From positions 1 to 7,133 of the forward strand of contig SLJA01000289.1 of assembly GCA_007135355.1 (NCBI GenBank): a DNA stretch of 7,133 nucleotides, given 5' to 3'. The notes below the pieces were generated by a model. The model saw only the letters and a list, made by a program, of their open reading frames with translations. It did no database searches and had not been told where the DNA came from. The DNA comes from Wenzhouxiangella sp. Lineage in GTDB: Bacteria > Pseudomonadota > Gammaproteobacteria > Xanthomonadales > Wenzhouxiangellaceae. Below are positions 1 to 5,473 of this stretch, piece by piece; positions within the stretch are counted from its first letter, which is position 1; each line of letters starts with the position of its first letter. The position numbers and the translations under genes were made by a program.

Positions 1-2
1 CC

Positions 3-278
3 CGCGATGTCAAGGTCGCCCTTTCGGCTTATCGTCGCATCAACGAAAAAGCGCTGCGTCTGCTGCGCCCCGGTGGTCTGCTGGTCAGTTGTTCGTGCTC
101 GGCGCATGTGTTTGAGGAGCGATTCGTCGACACCTTGCGCCAGGCCGCGCGCCATATCGATCGCGATTTGCAGGTGGTCATGCGCCTGGAGCAGGCGCCG
201 GACCATCCGGTGCTGCCGGCGATGCCGTTCACGCGTTACCTGAAGGGCGTTGCGGTTCGGGTCATGCCCAGCTATTGA
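3..278 (+). CDS. rlmI: RlmI-like 23S rRNA cytosine methyltransferase, C-terminal part
   Basis: This is the last 91 codons of a gene entering from the left edge; the frame is open from base 3 to a TGA at 276-278. The fragment reads as the end of a class I S-adenosylmethionine-dependent rRNA methyltransferase. It has a helix followed by LLRPGGLLVSCSCS (about fragment residues 20-33), the strand and Cys-rich turn typical of RlmI, then DHPVLPAMPFTRYLKG near the end, which closely resembles the C-terminus of E. coli RlmI. RlmI methylates a cytosine of 23S rRNA at C5 in the cytoplasm. The N-terminal PUA domain and the SAM-binding glycine motif lie outside the window, so catalytic competence cannot be judged. 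The gene is followed by a 99-base gap before lgt and is probably a separate transcription unit. A paralogue of the same broad family (RlmK/YccW-like) is the main alternative. Confidence 0.85.
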   Translation, partial: RDVKVALSAYRRINEKALRLLRPGGLLVSCSCSAHVFEERFVDTLRQAARHIDRDLQVVMRLEQAPDHPVLPAMPFTRYLKGVAVRVMPSY

Positions 279-284
279 ATTCGC

Positions 285-341
285 ACTGGACTGACCTCCC
301 CAACCGTTTTCCGGATAGCGCGGTAAACTAGCGAGTCCAGT
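285..341. repeat. 8-base inverted repeat with a 41-base spacer upstream of lgt
   Basis: ACTGGACT at 285-292 is the exact reverse complement of AGTCCAGT at 334-341. The arms flank the AT-richer part of the gap and bracket the -10-like TAAACT at 324-329. The wide spacer and absence of a T-tract argue against an intrinsic terminator for the upstream gene. It could be an operator or a chance match; nothing else supports either. Confidence 0.3.
324..329 (+). promoter_or_regulatory. Possible -10 element for the lgt-led operon
   Basis: TAAACT at 324-329 matches four of six positions of the sigma-70 -10 consensus and lies 48 bases upstream of the lgt ATG, in the only sizeable gap before the operon. 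I see no convincing -35 box 16-18 bases upstream (301-306 reads CAACCG), so this rests on the -10 match and position alone. Confidence 0.25.
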
Positions 342-377
342 ATCCCCTGTTCTCTGAAGCGCATAGAGCGATCCCGC

Positions 378-1229
378 ATGAGCAGCTTCTACTACCATCA
401 GATCGACCCCATCGCCTTTTCCATCGGCGGTTTTGGCATTTACTGGTACAGCCTGATGTACCTGGTCGCTTTTGGCCTGTTCTGGCTGCTGGGGCGCTAT
501 CGGGCACGGCGGGCCGACGCACCGCTGACGCCCGAGCAGGTGGGCGACTTGCTGTTCTGGGGGGTCATCGGCGTGGTGGTGGGCGGGCGCCTGGGTTTTG
601 TGCTGTTTTACAGCTTTTCGGATTTGCTGAGCGACCCTTGGCTCCTGTTCCGTCTGCGCGATGGCGGCATGAGTTTCCACGGTGGCCTGATCGGCGTGCT
701 GGTCACCCTCTGGCTGTATGGCCGCAAGCTCGGCTGCGGCTTTCTGCGCCTGGGTGATTTCGTCGCCCCGCTGGTGCCGTTGGGGCTGGCCGCGGGACGC
801 CTGGGTAATTTTATCGGCGGCGAACTGTGGGGTCGGAAAACCGATGTGCCCTGGGCGGTGATTTTCCCCGACGCCATCGAGCGCGGCGGACGCTGGTCGG
901 AAGCGCTCTACCAGCAGTACCTGGCCGGGGCGCTGGACATGCACGCGCGCCATCCCTCGCAGCTGTATCAGGCCGCCCTGGAGGGGCTGGCTCTGTTTGT
1001 GCTGTTATGGTGGTTCTCGGCCCGACCGCGCCCGGTTGGCGCGGTCGGCGGGCTATTTGTGATGGGCTATGGCGTGTTCCGCTTCATCGCCGAGTTCTTC
1101 CGCGAGCCGGATGCACACCTCGGATTCGTGGCGCTGGACTGGATGAGCATGGGCCAGCTGCTGTCGCTGCCCATGATCCTCGCCGGCGCCGCGTTGATGG
1201 TCTTTGCCTACCGCGGGAAATCGGCATGA
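378..1229 (+). CDS. lgt: Prolipoprotein diacylglyceryl transferase
   Basis: Lgt is the inner-membrane enzyme that moves diacylglycerol from phosphatidylglycerol to the lipobox cysteine of prolipoproteins, the first step of lipoprotein maturation. The 283-residue product is close to the family's usual length and is strongly hydrophobic with about seven membrane segments. Visible landmarks are GGRLGFVLFY (69-78), GGMSFHGGLIGV (96-107) with the conserved His101, the signature GRLGNFIGGELWG (140-152) with Arg141, Asn144, Glu149 and Gly152, HPSQLYQ (192-198), and YGVFRFIAEFFREPD (231-245) with Tyr231 and Arg235. These correspond to E. coli His103, Arg143, Asn146, Glu151, Gly154, Tyr235 and Arg239. 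One oddity is Gly147 where the family signature normally has Asn (GNFINGE). The ATG at 378 has only a weak AGAG upstream, but it gives the expected N-terminus. The stop overlaps the thyA start (ATGA). Confidence 0.97.
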   Translation: MSSFYYHQIDPIAFSIGGFGIYWYSLMYLVAFGLFWLLGRYRARRADAPLTPEQVGDLLFWGVIGVVVGGRLGFVLFYSFSDLLSDPWLLFRLRDGGMSFHGGLIGVLVTLWLYGRKLGCGFLRLGDFVAPLVPLGLAAGRLGNFIGGELWGRKTDVPWAVIFPDAIERGGRWSEALYQQYLAGALDMHARHPSQLYQAALEGLALFVLLWWFSARPRPVGAVGGLFVMGYGVFRFIAEFFREPDAHLGFVALDWMSMGQLLSLPMILAGAALMVFAYRGKSA

Positions 1230-2059
1230 GGGGATATCTGGAGTTGTTGCGTCAGGTGCGCGATCAAGGCGTGCGCAAAGCTGACCGGACCGGAGTGGGA
1301 ACCCTCAGTTCATTCGGCCATCAGCTGCGCTTCGACCTGGCCGAAGGGTTTCCACTGGTGACGACCAAAAAGCTGCACCTGCGCTCCATCATTCACGAGC
1401 TGCTGTGGTTTCTCTCCGGTGATACCAGCCTTGGCTATCTGCATGCCAACGGCGTCAGCATCTGGGACGAGTGGGCTGACGCCCACGGCAGCCTGGGGCC
1501 AATGTATGGCACCCAATGGCGCTCCTGGCCCGCACCGGATGGCCGCGGCATCGACCAGATCGCGCAGCTGGTCGAGCAGATCCGGACCCGGCCGGACTCG
1601 CGCCGCCACCTGGTGTCGGCCTGGAATCCAGCCGATTTGCCCGACGAGTCGCTCTCGCCCCAGGCCAATGTGGCGGCCGGCCGCATGGCTCTGGCACCAT
1701 GCCACTGCCTGTTCCAGTTCTATGTCGCCGAAGGCCGCCTGAGCTGCCAGTTGTACCAGCGCTCGGCCGATCTGTTTCTCGGCGTGCCGTTCAACATCGC
1801 CTCCTACGCCTTGCTCACCTTGATGATGGCGCAGGTGACCGGTCTGCAGCCCGGTCACTATATTCATAGCTTTGGTGATGCCCACATCTATCTGAATCAC
1901 CTGGATCAGGTGGACACCCAGCTGGCGCGGGAGCCCTATCCGCTGCCGCGGATGCGGCTGAATCCGGAGCGCCGGAGCCTGGAAGAGTTCGTCTACGAGG
2001 ACTTCGTGCTCGAGGGGTATCAATGCCACCCGGCCATTCGCGCGGCGGTCGCCGTATGA
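1226..2059 (+). CDS. thyA: Thymidylate synthase
   Basis: ThyA methylates dUMP to dTMP using 5,10-methylene-tetrahydrofolate and releases dihydrofolate, which the FolA encoded downstream would reduce. The 277-residue protein has the full set of landmarks: Arg21 for phosphate binding, Glu58, the Arg126-Arg127 pair, the catalytic Cys159 in ALAPCHCLFQF, QLYQRSADLFLGVPFNIASY (175-194) with Asp182 and Asn190, and His220 and Tyr222 in DAHIYLNH. The E. coli enzyme has 264 residues; the difference is a 13-residue insert at about residues 138-153 (PDESLSPQANVAAGR region), just before the catalytic cysteine. The start is the ATG at 1226, overlapping the lgt stop as ATGA, because residues from there align directly with ThyA. 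The frame stays open further upstream to 827, but that part is only the shadow of lgt. Translation is probably coupled to lgt. Confidence 0.97.
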   Translation: MRGYLELLRQVRDQGVRKADRTGVGTLSSFGHQLRFDLAEGFPLVTTKKLHLRSIIHELLWFLSGDTSLGYLHANGVSIWDEWADAHGSLGPMYGTQWRSWPAPDGRGIDQIAQLVEQIRTRPDSRRHLVSAWNPADLPDESLSPQANVAAGRMALAPCHCLFQFYVAEGRLSCQLYQRSADLFLGVPFNIASYALLTLMMAQVTGLQPGHYIHSFGDAHIYLNHLDQVDTQLAREPYPLPRMRLNPERRSLEEFVYEDFVLEGYQCHPAIRAAVAV

Positions 2060-2084
2060 CCGGCGCCACGGAACACGGATAAGC

Positions 2085-3155
2085 ATGCGGCGGGTTCGGT
2101 CAGCCTGGCGGTCAGTTTGGGGCGTTGCCGCGGGCCTGGTGTTGCTGCTTTCCGCCGGTTCCGGGGCGGCGGATTCGGTGTGTCAGCCGCGTATCGTGGC
2201 CGCTTTTGATATTGGGTCGGGCACCACTCGCATGCAGGTCGCCGATGTGGCCGACTGCGCGCGGCCAGAGGAGCGGATCCTGCTGCGGCGGGAAGCGGCG
2301 ATCGGGTTTGCCGATGATCTGGCCCGGCAGGATGACGGTGCTTTCTCGGCCGAGATCATCCAGCAGTCCACGCGCATCCTGGCCGAACTGGTGGATGCCG
2401 CGCGCGAGCTGGGGGCCGAGCACTGCTTCGGAGTGGCTACGGCCGCTTTCCGCCGTGCGGCCAACGCCCCCCTTCTGGTGAGCGATTGGGAGCGCAAGCT
2501 GGGCCTGAAGGCCGCCATCATCAGTCAGCGTGAAGAGGGTGAACTGGCTTATCGCCTGATCGAGGCGAATGCGGCCAGCGCGGCGCCGCTGCTGGTGTGG
2601 GATATTGGCGCCGGCAGTCAGCAGCTCGTTTGGCGCAGGCCTGACGATGGCGCGTTTGAGCACTTCAACAGCCAGTTGGCGGCGGTATCTTTTCGCAACC
2701 TGGCGATGGTCGAACTGGGTCGCCCGCCTGGTGTTGCTAGCCCCAACCCGATCGGCCCGGAAGAAGCCGAGCAATTGGCCGGCGTGGTCCGGTCGCAGAT
2801 TCAGGAAGAAGTGCCGGCCGCGCTGCTCGAGCTGATTGCAAGCGGTGCACGAGTGGTCGGGGTCGGCGGTGTGCACGGTGCCAGCCTGATTGGCCAGGCG
2901 GGACGGCAGCCGGGTGATGAGTTGACCCGCGGCCTGCTGGCCGCAACTCTGCAGCGCCGGCTCGGCCTGGATGACGCTGCTCTGGATGATCCATATGCCG
3001 ACACCCAGGTTACCAACCTCATCCTGGTGCTCGAGATGATGGCGATTTTCGGCATCGAGTCCTATCAGGCCACCCGGGCCGACCTGGCCGACGCGCTGCT
3101 GGTCAAGGTGGCCGCACGCCCGGGCGACCCGCGTCTGGATCCGGTGTTGCCATGA
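2085..3155 (+). CDS. Exported Ppx/GppA-like phosphatase family protein
   Basis: This 356-residue protein has the ASKHA fold signature of exopolyphosphatase/pppGpp phosphohydrolases. It shows an N-terminal AAFDIGSGTTRMQVADV (39-55, phosphate 1 motif), GVATAAFRRAAN (116-127), ISQREEGELAYRLI (146-159) containing the Glu-Glu pair where the family has its catalytic glutamate, LVWDIGAGSQQLVW (170-183, phosphate 2) and VVGVGGVHGASL (257-268, nucleotide-binding loop). It lacks the C-terminal HD-type extension of E. coli Ppx and resembles the short two-domain members. Residues 1-29 look like a signal peptide: arginines at 2, 3, 5 and 9, a hydrophobic stretch at about 12-23, then SAGSGA-AD with a likely signal peptidase I site after Ala28 or Ala29. 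No lipobox is seen. Export is unusual, since the known substrates are cytoplasmic. Motif changes (DIGAGS for DIGGGS, GVGG-V for GTGGT) make activity uncertain. It lies 25 bases after thyA and overlaps folA by ATGA. Confidence 0.85.
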   Translation: MRRVRSAWRSVWGVAAGLVLLLSAGSGAADSVCQPRIVAAFDIGSGTTRMQVADVADCARPEERILLRREAAIGFADDLARQDDGAFSAEIIQQSTRILAELVDAARELGAEHCFGVATAAFRRAANAPLLVSDWERKLGLKAAIISQREEGELAYRLIEANAASAAPLLVWDIGAGSQQLVWRRPDDGAFEHFNSQLAAVSFRNLAMVELGRPPGVASPNPIGPEEAEQLAGVVRSQIQEEVPAALLELIASGARVVGVGGVHGASLIGQAGRQPGDELTRGLLAATLQRRLGLDDAALDDPYADTQVTNLILVLEMMAIFGIESYQATRADLADALLVKVAARPGDPRLDPVLP

Positions 3156-3667
3156 GTGTCGCCGGTCCCCGTCTGGTGCTGGTGGCAGCCATGGCGCGTG
3201 GGCGGGTGATCGGTGACGCCGGCGGCATGCCCTGGCACCTGCCGGCCGACCTGGCCCACTTCAAGGCCTTGACCCTGGGCCATCCGGTGCTGATGGGCCG
3301 GCGTACCTTTGAATCGATTGGCCGCCCGTTGCCCGGACGGACCAATATCGTGATCAGCCGTGGACACCCCGAGTTGCCTGCTGGTGTGTTGCCGGCGACC
3401 AGCCTGGCGGAGGCCGTGGCGCTGGGTAGCGGTGCCGAAACGTTGATGGTGATCGGCGGCGGTCAGGTTTACCGCGAGGCTCTGCCGCTGGCCGCGCGGC
3501 TGGAGCTGACCCTGATCGATGCCGCGATTGAGGGCGACACACGTTTCCCTGAGTTCGACCTGCGGGATTGGCGCGTGCGCGCCGTCCGAGCGCGCCCTGG
3601 CGATGCCGACAATCCGTACGCCCTGACTTTCGTGAGCTTCGATCGCCGGGTGGCAAGATCGGCATGA
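3152..3667 (+). CDS. folA: Dihydrofolate reductase
   Basis: FolA reduces dihydrofolate to tetrahydrofolate with NADPH in the cytoplasm, regenerating the cofactor consumed by ThyA two genes upstream; it is the target of trimethoprim. The 171-residue product has the chromosomal type I DHFR pattern: VAAMARGRVIGDAGGMPWHLP (11-31) with the Met20-type loop and Trp28, the catalytic acid Asp33 in PADLAHFK with Phe37, the NADPH-binding MGRRTFESIGRPLPGRTNIVIS segment (48-69) with Arg63, IGGGQVYREALP (101-112), and LTLIDAAIEGDTRFPEF (119-135) with Thr120. Length is slightly above E. coli's 159, mostly from extra residues at both ends. The ATG at 3152 overlaps the preceding stop as ATGA, and its own stop overlaps the next start in the same way, so translation is probably coupled on both sides. 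Nothing suggests an acquired resistance allele. Confidence 0.96.
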   Translation: MSVAGPRLVLVAAMARGRVIGDAGGMPWHLPADLAHFKALTLGHPVLMGRRTFESIGRPLPGRTNIVISRGHPELPAGVLPATSLAEAVALGSGAETLMVIGGGQVYREALPLAARLELTLIDAAIEGDTRFPEFDLRDWRVRAVRARPGDADNPYALTFVSFDRRVARSA

Positions 3668-4542
3668 GCACCTCGACCTGGCCGGACAAGCGCCGCGCAA
3701 CGCTGGTCGGCGCAGCAGTTAATTTGGTGCTGTCGGTGACCAAGATCATCGGCGGTTTGATCGGCCAGTCTCAGGCCCTGATCGCCGATGGCGTGCATTC
3801 GCTATCCGACCTGCTCAGCGACGCCCTGGTGCTGCTGGCTTCGCGCTGGGGCTCGTTGGAAGCCGACCATAACCACCCCTACGGCCACGCCCGCATCGAA
3901 ACCCTGGCCACCCTCGGGGTGGGGCTGCTGTTGCTGATGATCGGGGCCGGGTTCATGATCGATTCGGTTTCGCGCTTGCTCAACCCGGAGCGCTTGCTGG
4001 CACCCGGCTGGGTGGCATTTGGGATTGCCGCAGTGTCGGTACTGGGCAAGGAAGCGCTGTTCCGCTACACCGTGGCTGTGGCTCGTCGGACCGACTCGGC
4101 GCTGCTGCGCGCCAACGCCTGGCATCATCGCAGTGATGCACTGTCTTCCATTGTGGTCATCATTGGCATTGGCGGTGCCCTGGCCGGCCTGTTGTGGCTG
4201 GATGCGGTGGCGGCGGCCATTGTCGCCATCATGCTCGGCTGGGTAGGCTGGCGGCTGCTTGGCGAGGCTGCGGCCGAGTTGGTCGATACCGGCTTGTCAG
4301 CCCGGGAGCTGGATGCTCTTGCGGCCACCATCGCCGCTGTCGAGGGAGTGCGCGGTCATGGCCGGCTACGCTCGCGACGGATGGGTGGGAGAATCTTTGT
4401 CGATGTGCGCATCGGTGTCGATGACCGGCTGACGGTATTGGAAGGCCACCGGGTTGCCGAGCGGGTGCGGCAGCGCGTGATCGACCAATTGCCGGGTCAT
4501 GCCGATGTAGTGGTTTGCCTGCGTCCGAACGGTTCAATGTGA
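3664..4542 (+). CDS. Cation diffusion facilitator (CDF) divalent metal exporter
   Basis: A 292-residue inner-membrane protein of the FieF/YiiP-like CDF family, which exports Zn2+, Fe2+ or related ions by proton exchange. Hydrophobic segments at about 12-32, 38-60, 80-101, 114-134, 159-177 and 179-198 give the usual six helices. The transport site is complete: His45 and Asp49 in DGVHSLSD (helix 2) and His154 and Asp158 in WHHRSD (helix 5), an HxxxD/HxxxD set more typical of zinc-type members than FieF's DxxxD. Asp68, His71 and His75 in ADHNHPYGH match the FieF interface site. The cytoplasmic domain (about 205-288) keeps His232 and His262 but has Arg249, Cys285 and Arg287 where FieF has His248, His283 and Asp285. 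The ATG at 3664 overlaps the folA stop (ATGA) and fits the family N-terminus; an in-frame ATG at 3568 would add 32 residues encoded inside folA and is rejected. Ion specificity is unresolved. Confidence 0.93.
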   Translation: MSTSTWPDKRRATLVGAAVNLVLSVTKIIGGLIGQSQALIADGVHSLSDLLSDALVLLASRWGSLEADHNHPYGHARIETLATLGVGLLLLMIGAGFMIDSVSRLLNPERLLAPGWVAFGIAAVSVLGKEALFRYTVAVARRTDSALLRANAWHHRSDALSSIVVIIGIGGALAGLLWLDAVAAAIVAIMLGWVGWRLLGEAAAELVDTGLSARELDALAATIAAVEGVRGHGRLRSRRMGGRIFVDVRIGVDDRLTVLEGHRVAERVRQRVIDQLPGHADVVVCLRPNGSM

Positions 4543-4574
4543 GGGCCAAGCACCAGACCGGCAGCGCGCCTCTT

Positions 4575-4580
4575 TAGAAT
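4575..4580 (+). promoter_or_regulatory. Possible -10 element directly upstream of apaH
   Basis: TAGAAT at 4575-4580 matches five of six positions of the sigma-70 -10 consensus. Transcription would begin at about 4586-4588, on or next to the ATG at 4588, giving a leaderless or near-leaderless apaH mRNA. No good -35 box is visible (4552-4557 reads ACCAGA). It sits in the 45-base gap after the CDF gene, which is consistent with an internal promoter. Confidence 0.3.
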
Positions 4581-4587
4581 GGCGGGC

Positions 4588-5436
4588 ATGAGACGACAGA
4601 TTTTTATTGGTGATGTCCAAGGTTGCCACGACTCGCTGGCGCGCCTGCTTGACCGGCTGCGCTTTGACCCGGCCGCTGACCGCCTGCGTTTTGCCGGTGA
4701 CCTGGTCAATCGCGGCGGTCAGTCGCTGGAAACCCTGCGCTTGATCCGTTCCTGCGGCGATGCCGCCATGGCCGTGCTGGGCAACCACGACCTGCACCTG
4801 CTGGCCTATGCTCATGGCCACGCGCCGCGCCGCCTGCAGCGCAACGCCGAGTTCGAAGCCATTCTGGACGCGCCAGACGGTCTGGAATTACTGGACTGGC
4901 TGCGCCTCCAGCCGCTGTACTGGCAAAGCAGCAAACGGCGCCTGGCGCTGATTCACGCTGGCACCGACCCGCGCTGGGGTCCGAAGAAGACGGCGGCCCG
5001 GGCCGCCGAGTTGGAACAGGCGCTGGCCACCGACCCGGATAACTACTTCCGCCACATGTACGGGGACCGCCCGCGCCGCTGGCGTCCCAGTCAGCCGCAT
5101 TACAAACGCCTGCGCGCGATTACCAATGTGTTCACGCGGATGCGTTTTTGTGACGCCAACGGGCGTCTTGATCTCAACGCCAAGAGCAATCCGCGCTTGA
5201 CGCCCATGGGCATGCGGCCCTGGTTTGAGCATTTGAACCCGGAATGGAACGGCTGGCTGCTGATGTTCGGTCATTGGGGCATGTTGGGATTGATGATCAC
5301 CAACCGCGTGGCTTGCCTGGACTCCGGCTGTGTCTGGGGTGGCCGCCTGAGTGCGCTGGTGGATGAAGAGGGCGTGCGCTCGGTGGTGTCGGTTCAGTGC
5401 GAGAAACGCAAGTCCCGGTCTCGCGCTGTGGCATGA
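4588..5436 (+). CDS. apaH: Bis(5'-nucleosyl)-tetraphosphatase, symmetrical (Ap4A hydrolase)
   Basis: ApaH splits diadenosine tetraphosphate symmetrically into two ADP and can also remove Np4 caps from RNA; it is a cytoplasmic metallophosphoesterase. The 282-residue product shows the metal-site motifs in order: IGDVQGCHDSL (7-17), AGDLVNRGGQSLETLR (36-51), LGNHDLHLLA (64-73), IHAGTDPRWG (122-131) and FGHW (227-230). ApaH-specific blocks are YGDRPRRW (158-165), ITNVFTRMRFC (178-188) and CLDSGCVWGG (243-252), so this is not a generic phosphatase. A small deviation is NRGG where NRGP is usual. The start at 4588 (MRRQIFIGDVQGC) is preferred because family proteins place GDVQG within ten residues or so; an in-frame ATG at 4579 would add three residues but lies inside the TAGAAT element. 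No good Shine-Dalgarno sequence precedes either. folA and apaH are also neighbours in E. coli. Confidence 0.96.
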   Translation: MRRQIFIGDVQGCHDSLARLLDRLRFDPAADRLRFAGDLVNRGGQSLETLRLIRSCGDAAMAVLGNHDLHLLAYAHGHAPRRLQRNAEFEAILDAPDGLELLDWLRLQPLYWQSSKRRLALIHAGTDPRWGPKKTAARAAELEQALATDPDNYFRHMYGDRPRRWRPSQPHYKRLRAITNVFTRMRFCDANGRLDLNAKSNPRLTPMGMRPWFEHLNPEWNGWLLMFGHWGMLGLMITNRVACLDSGCVWGGRLSALVDEEGVRSVVSVQCEKRKSRSRAVA

Positions 5437-5460
5437 TGGGAATGGCAGGTTTTCTGACGC

Positions 5461-5465
5461 GGAGG
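5461..5465 (+). promoter_or_regulatory. Strong Shine-Dalgarno site deciding the start of the stress-protein gene
   Basis: GGAGG at 5461-5465 lies eight bases before the ATG at 5474. It is the clearest ribosome binding site in the window; the upstream genes rely on overlaps or weak sites. It fixes the start at 5474 rather than in-frame ATGs inside apaH (for example 5351), and implies independent, efficient initiation. Confidence 0.75.
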
Positions 5466-5473
5466 ATGACGCA

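Noticed and set aside
7..243. Plus-strand open frame of 78 codons at the left edge
   Set aside because: It overlaps the frame starting at base 3, which matches the RlmI C-terminus over its whole length; the 78-codon product is Arg/Cys-rich and resembles no family.
827..1225. Upstream extension of the thyA frame by 133 codons
   Set aside because: The extra part lies wholly inside lgt in another frame and has no ThyA similarity; the ATG at 1226 gives a full-length enzyme.
1310..2086. Minus-strand open frame of 258 codons opposite thyA
   Set aside because: Antisense shadow of a verified gene in GC-rich DNA; no recognisable motif, and repetitive Gln/His/Arg composition.
2112..2876. Minus-strand open frame of 254 codons opposite the Ppx-like gene
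   Set aside because: The plus strand encodes clear ASKHA motifs over the same span; the antisense product has no family features.
3568..3663. ATG at 3568 as an alternative CDF start
   Set aside because: It would add 32 Arg/Pro-rich residues encoded within folA; the overlapping ATG at 3664 fits the family N-terminus.
5432..5437. CATGAT as a -10 element for the stress-protein gene
   Set aside because: Only four of six consensus matches, with no -35 box; it also overlaps the end of apaH. The Shine-Dalgarno site is the only supported signal there.
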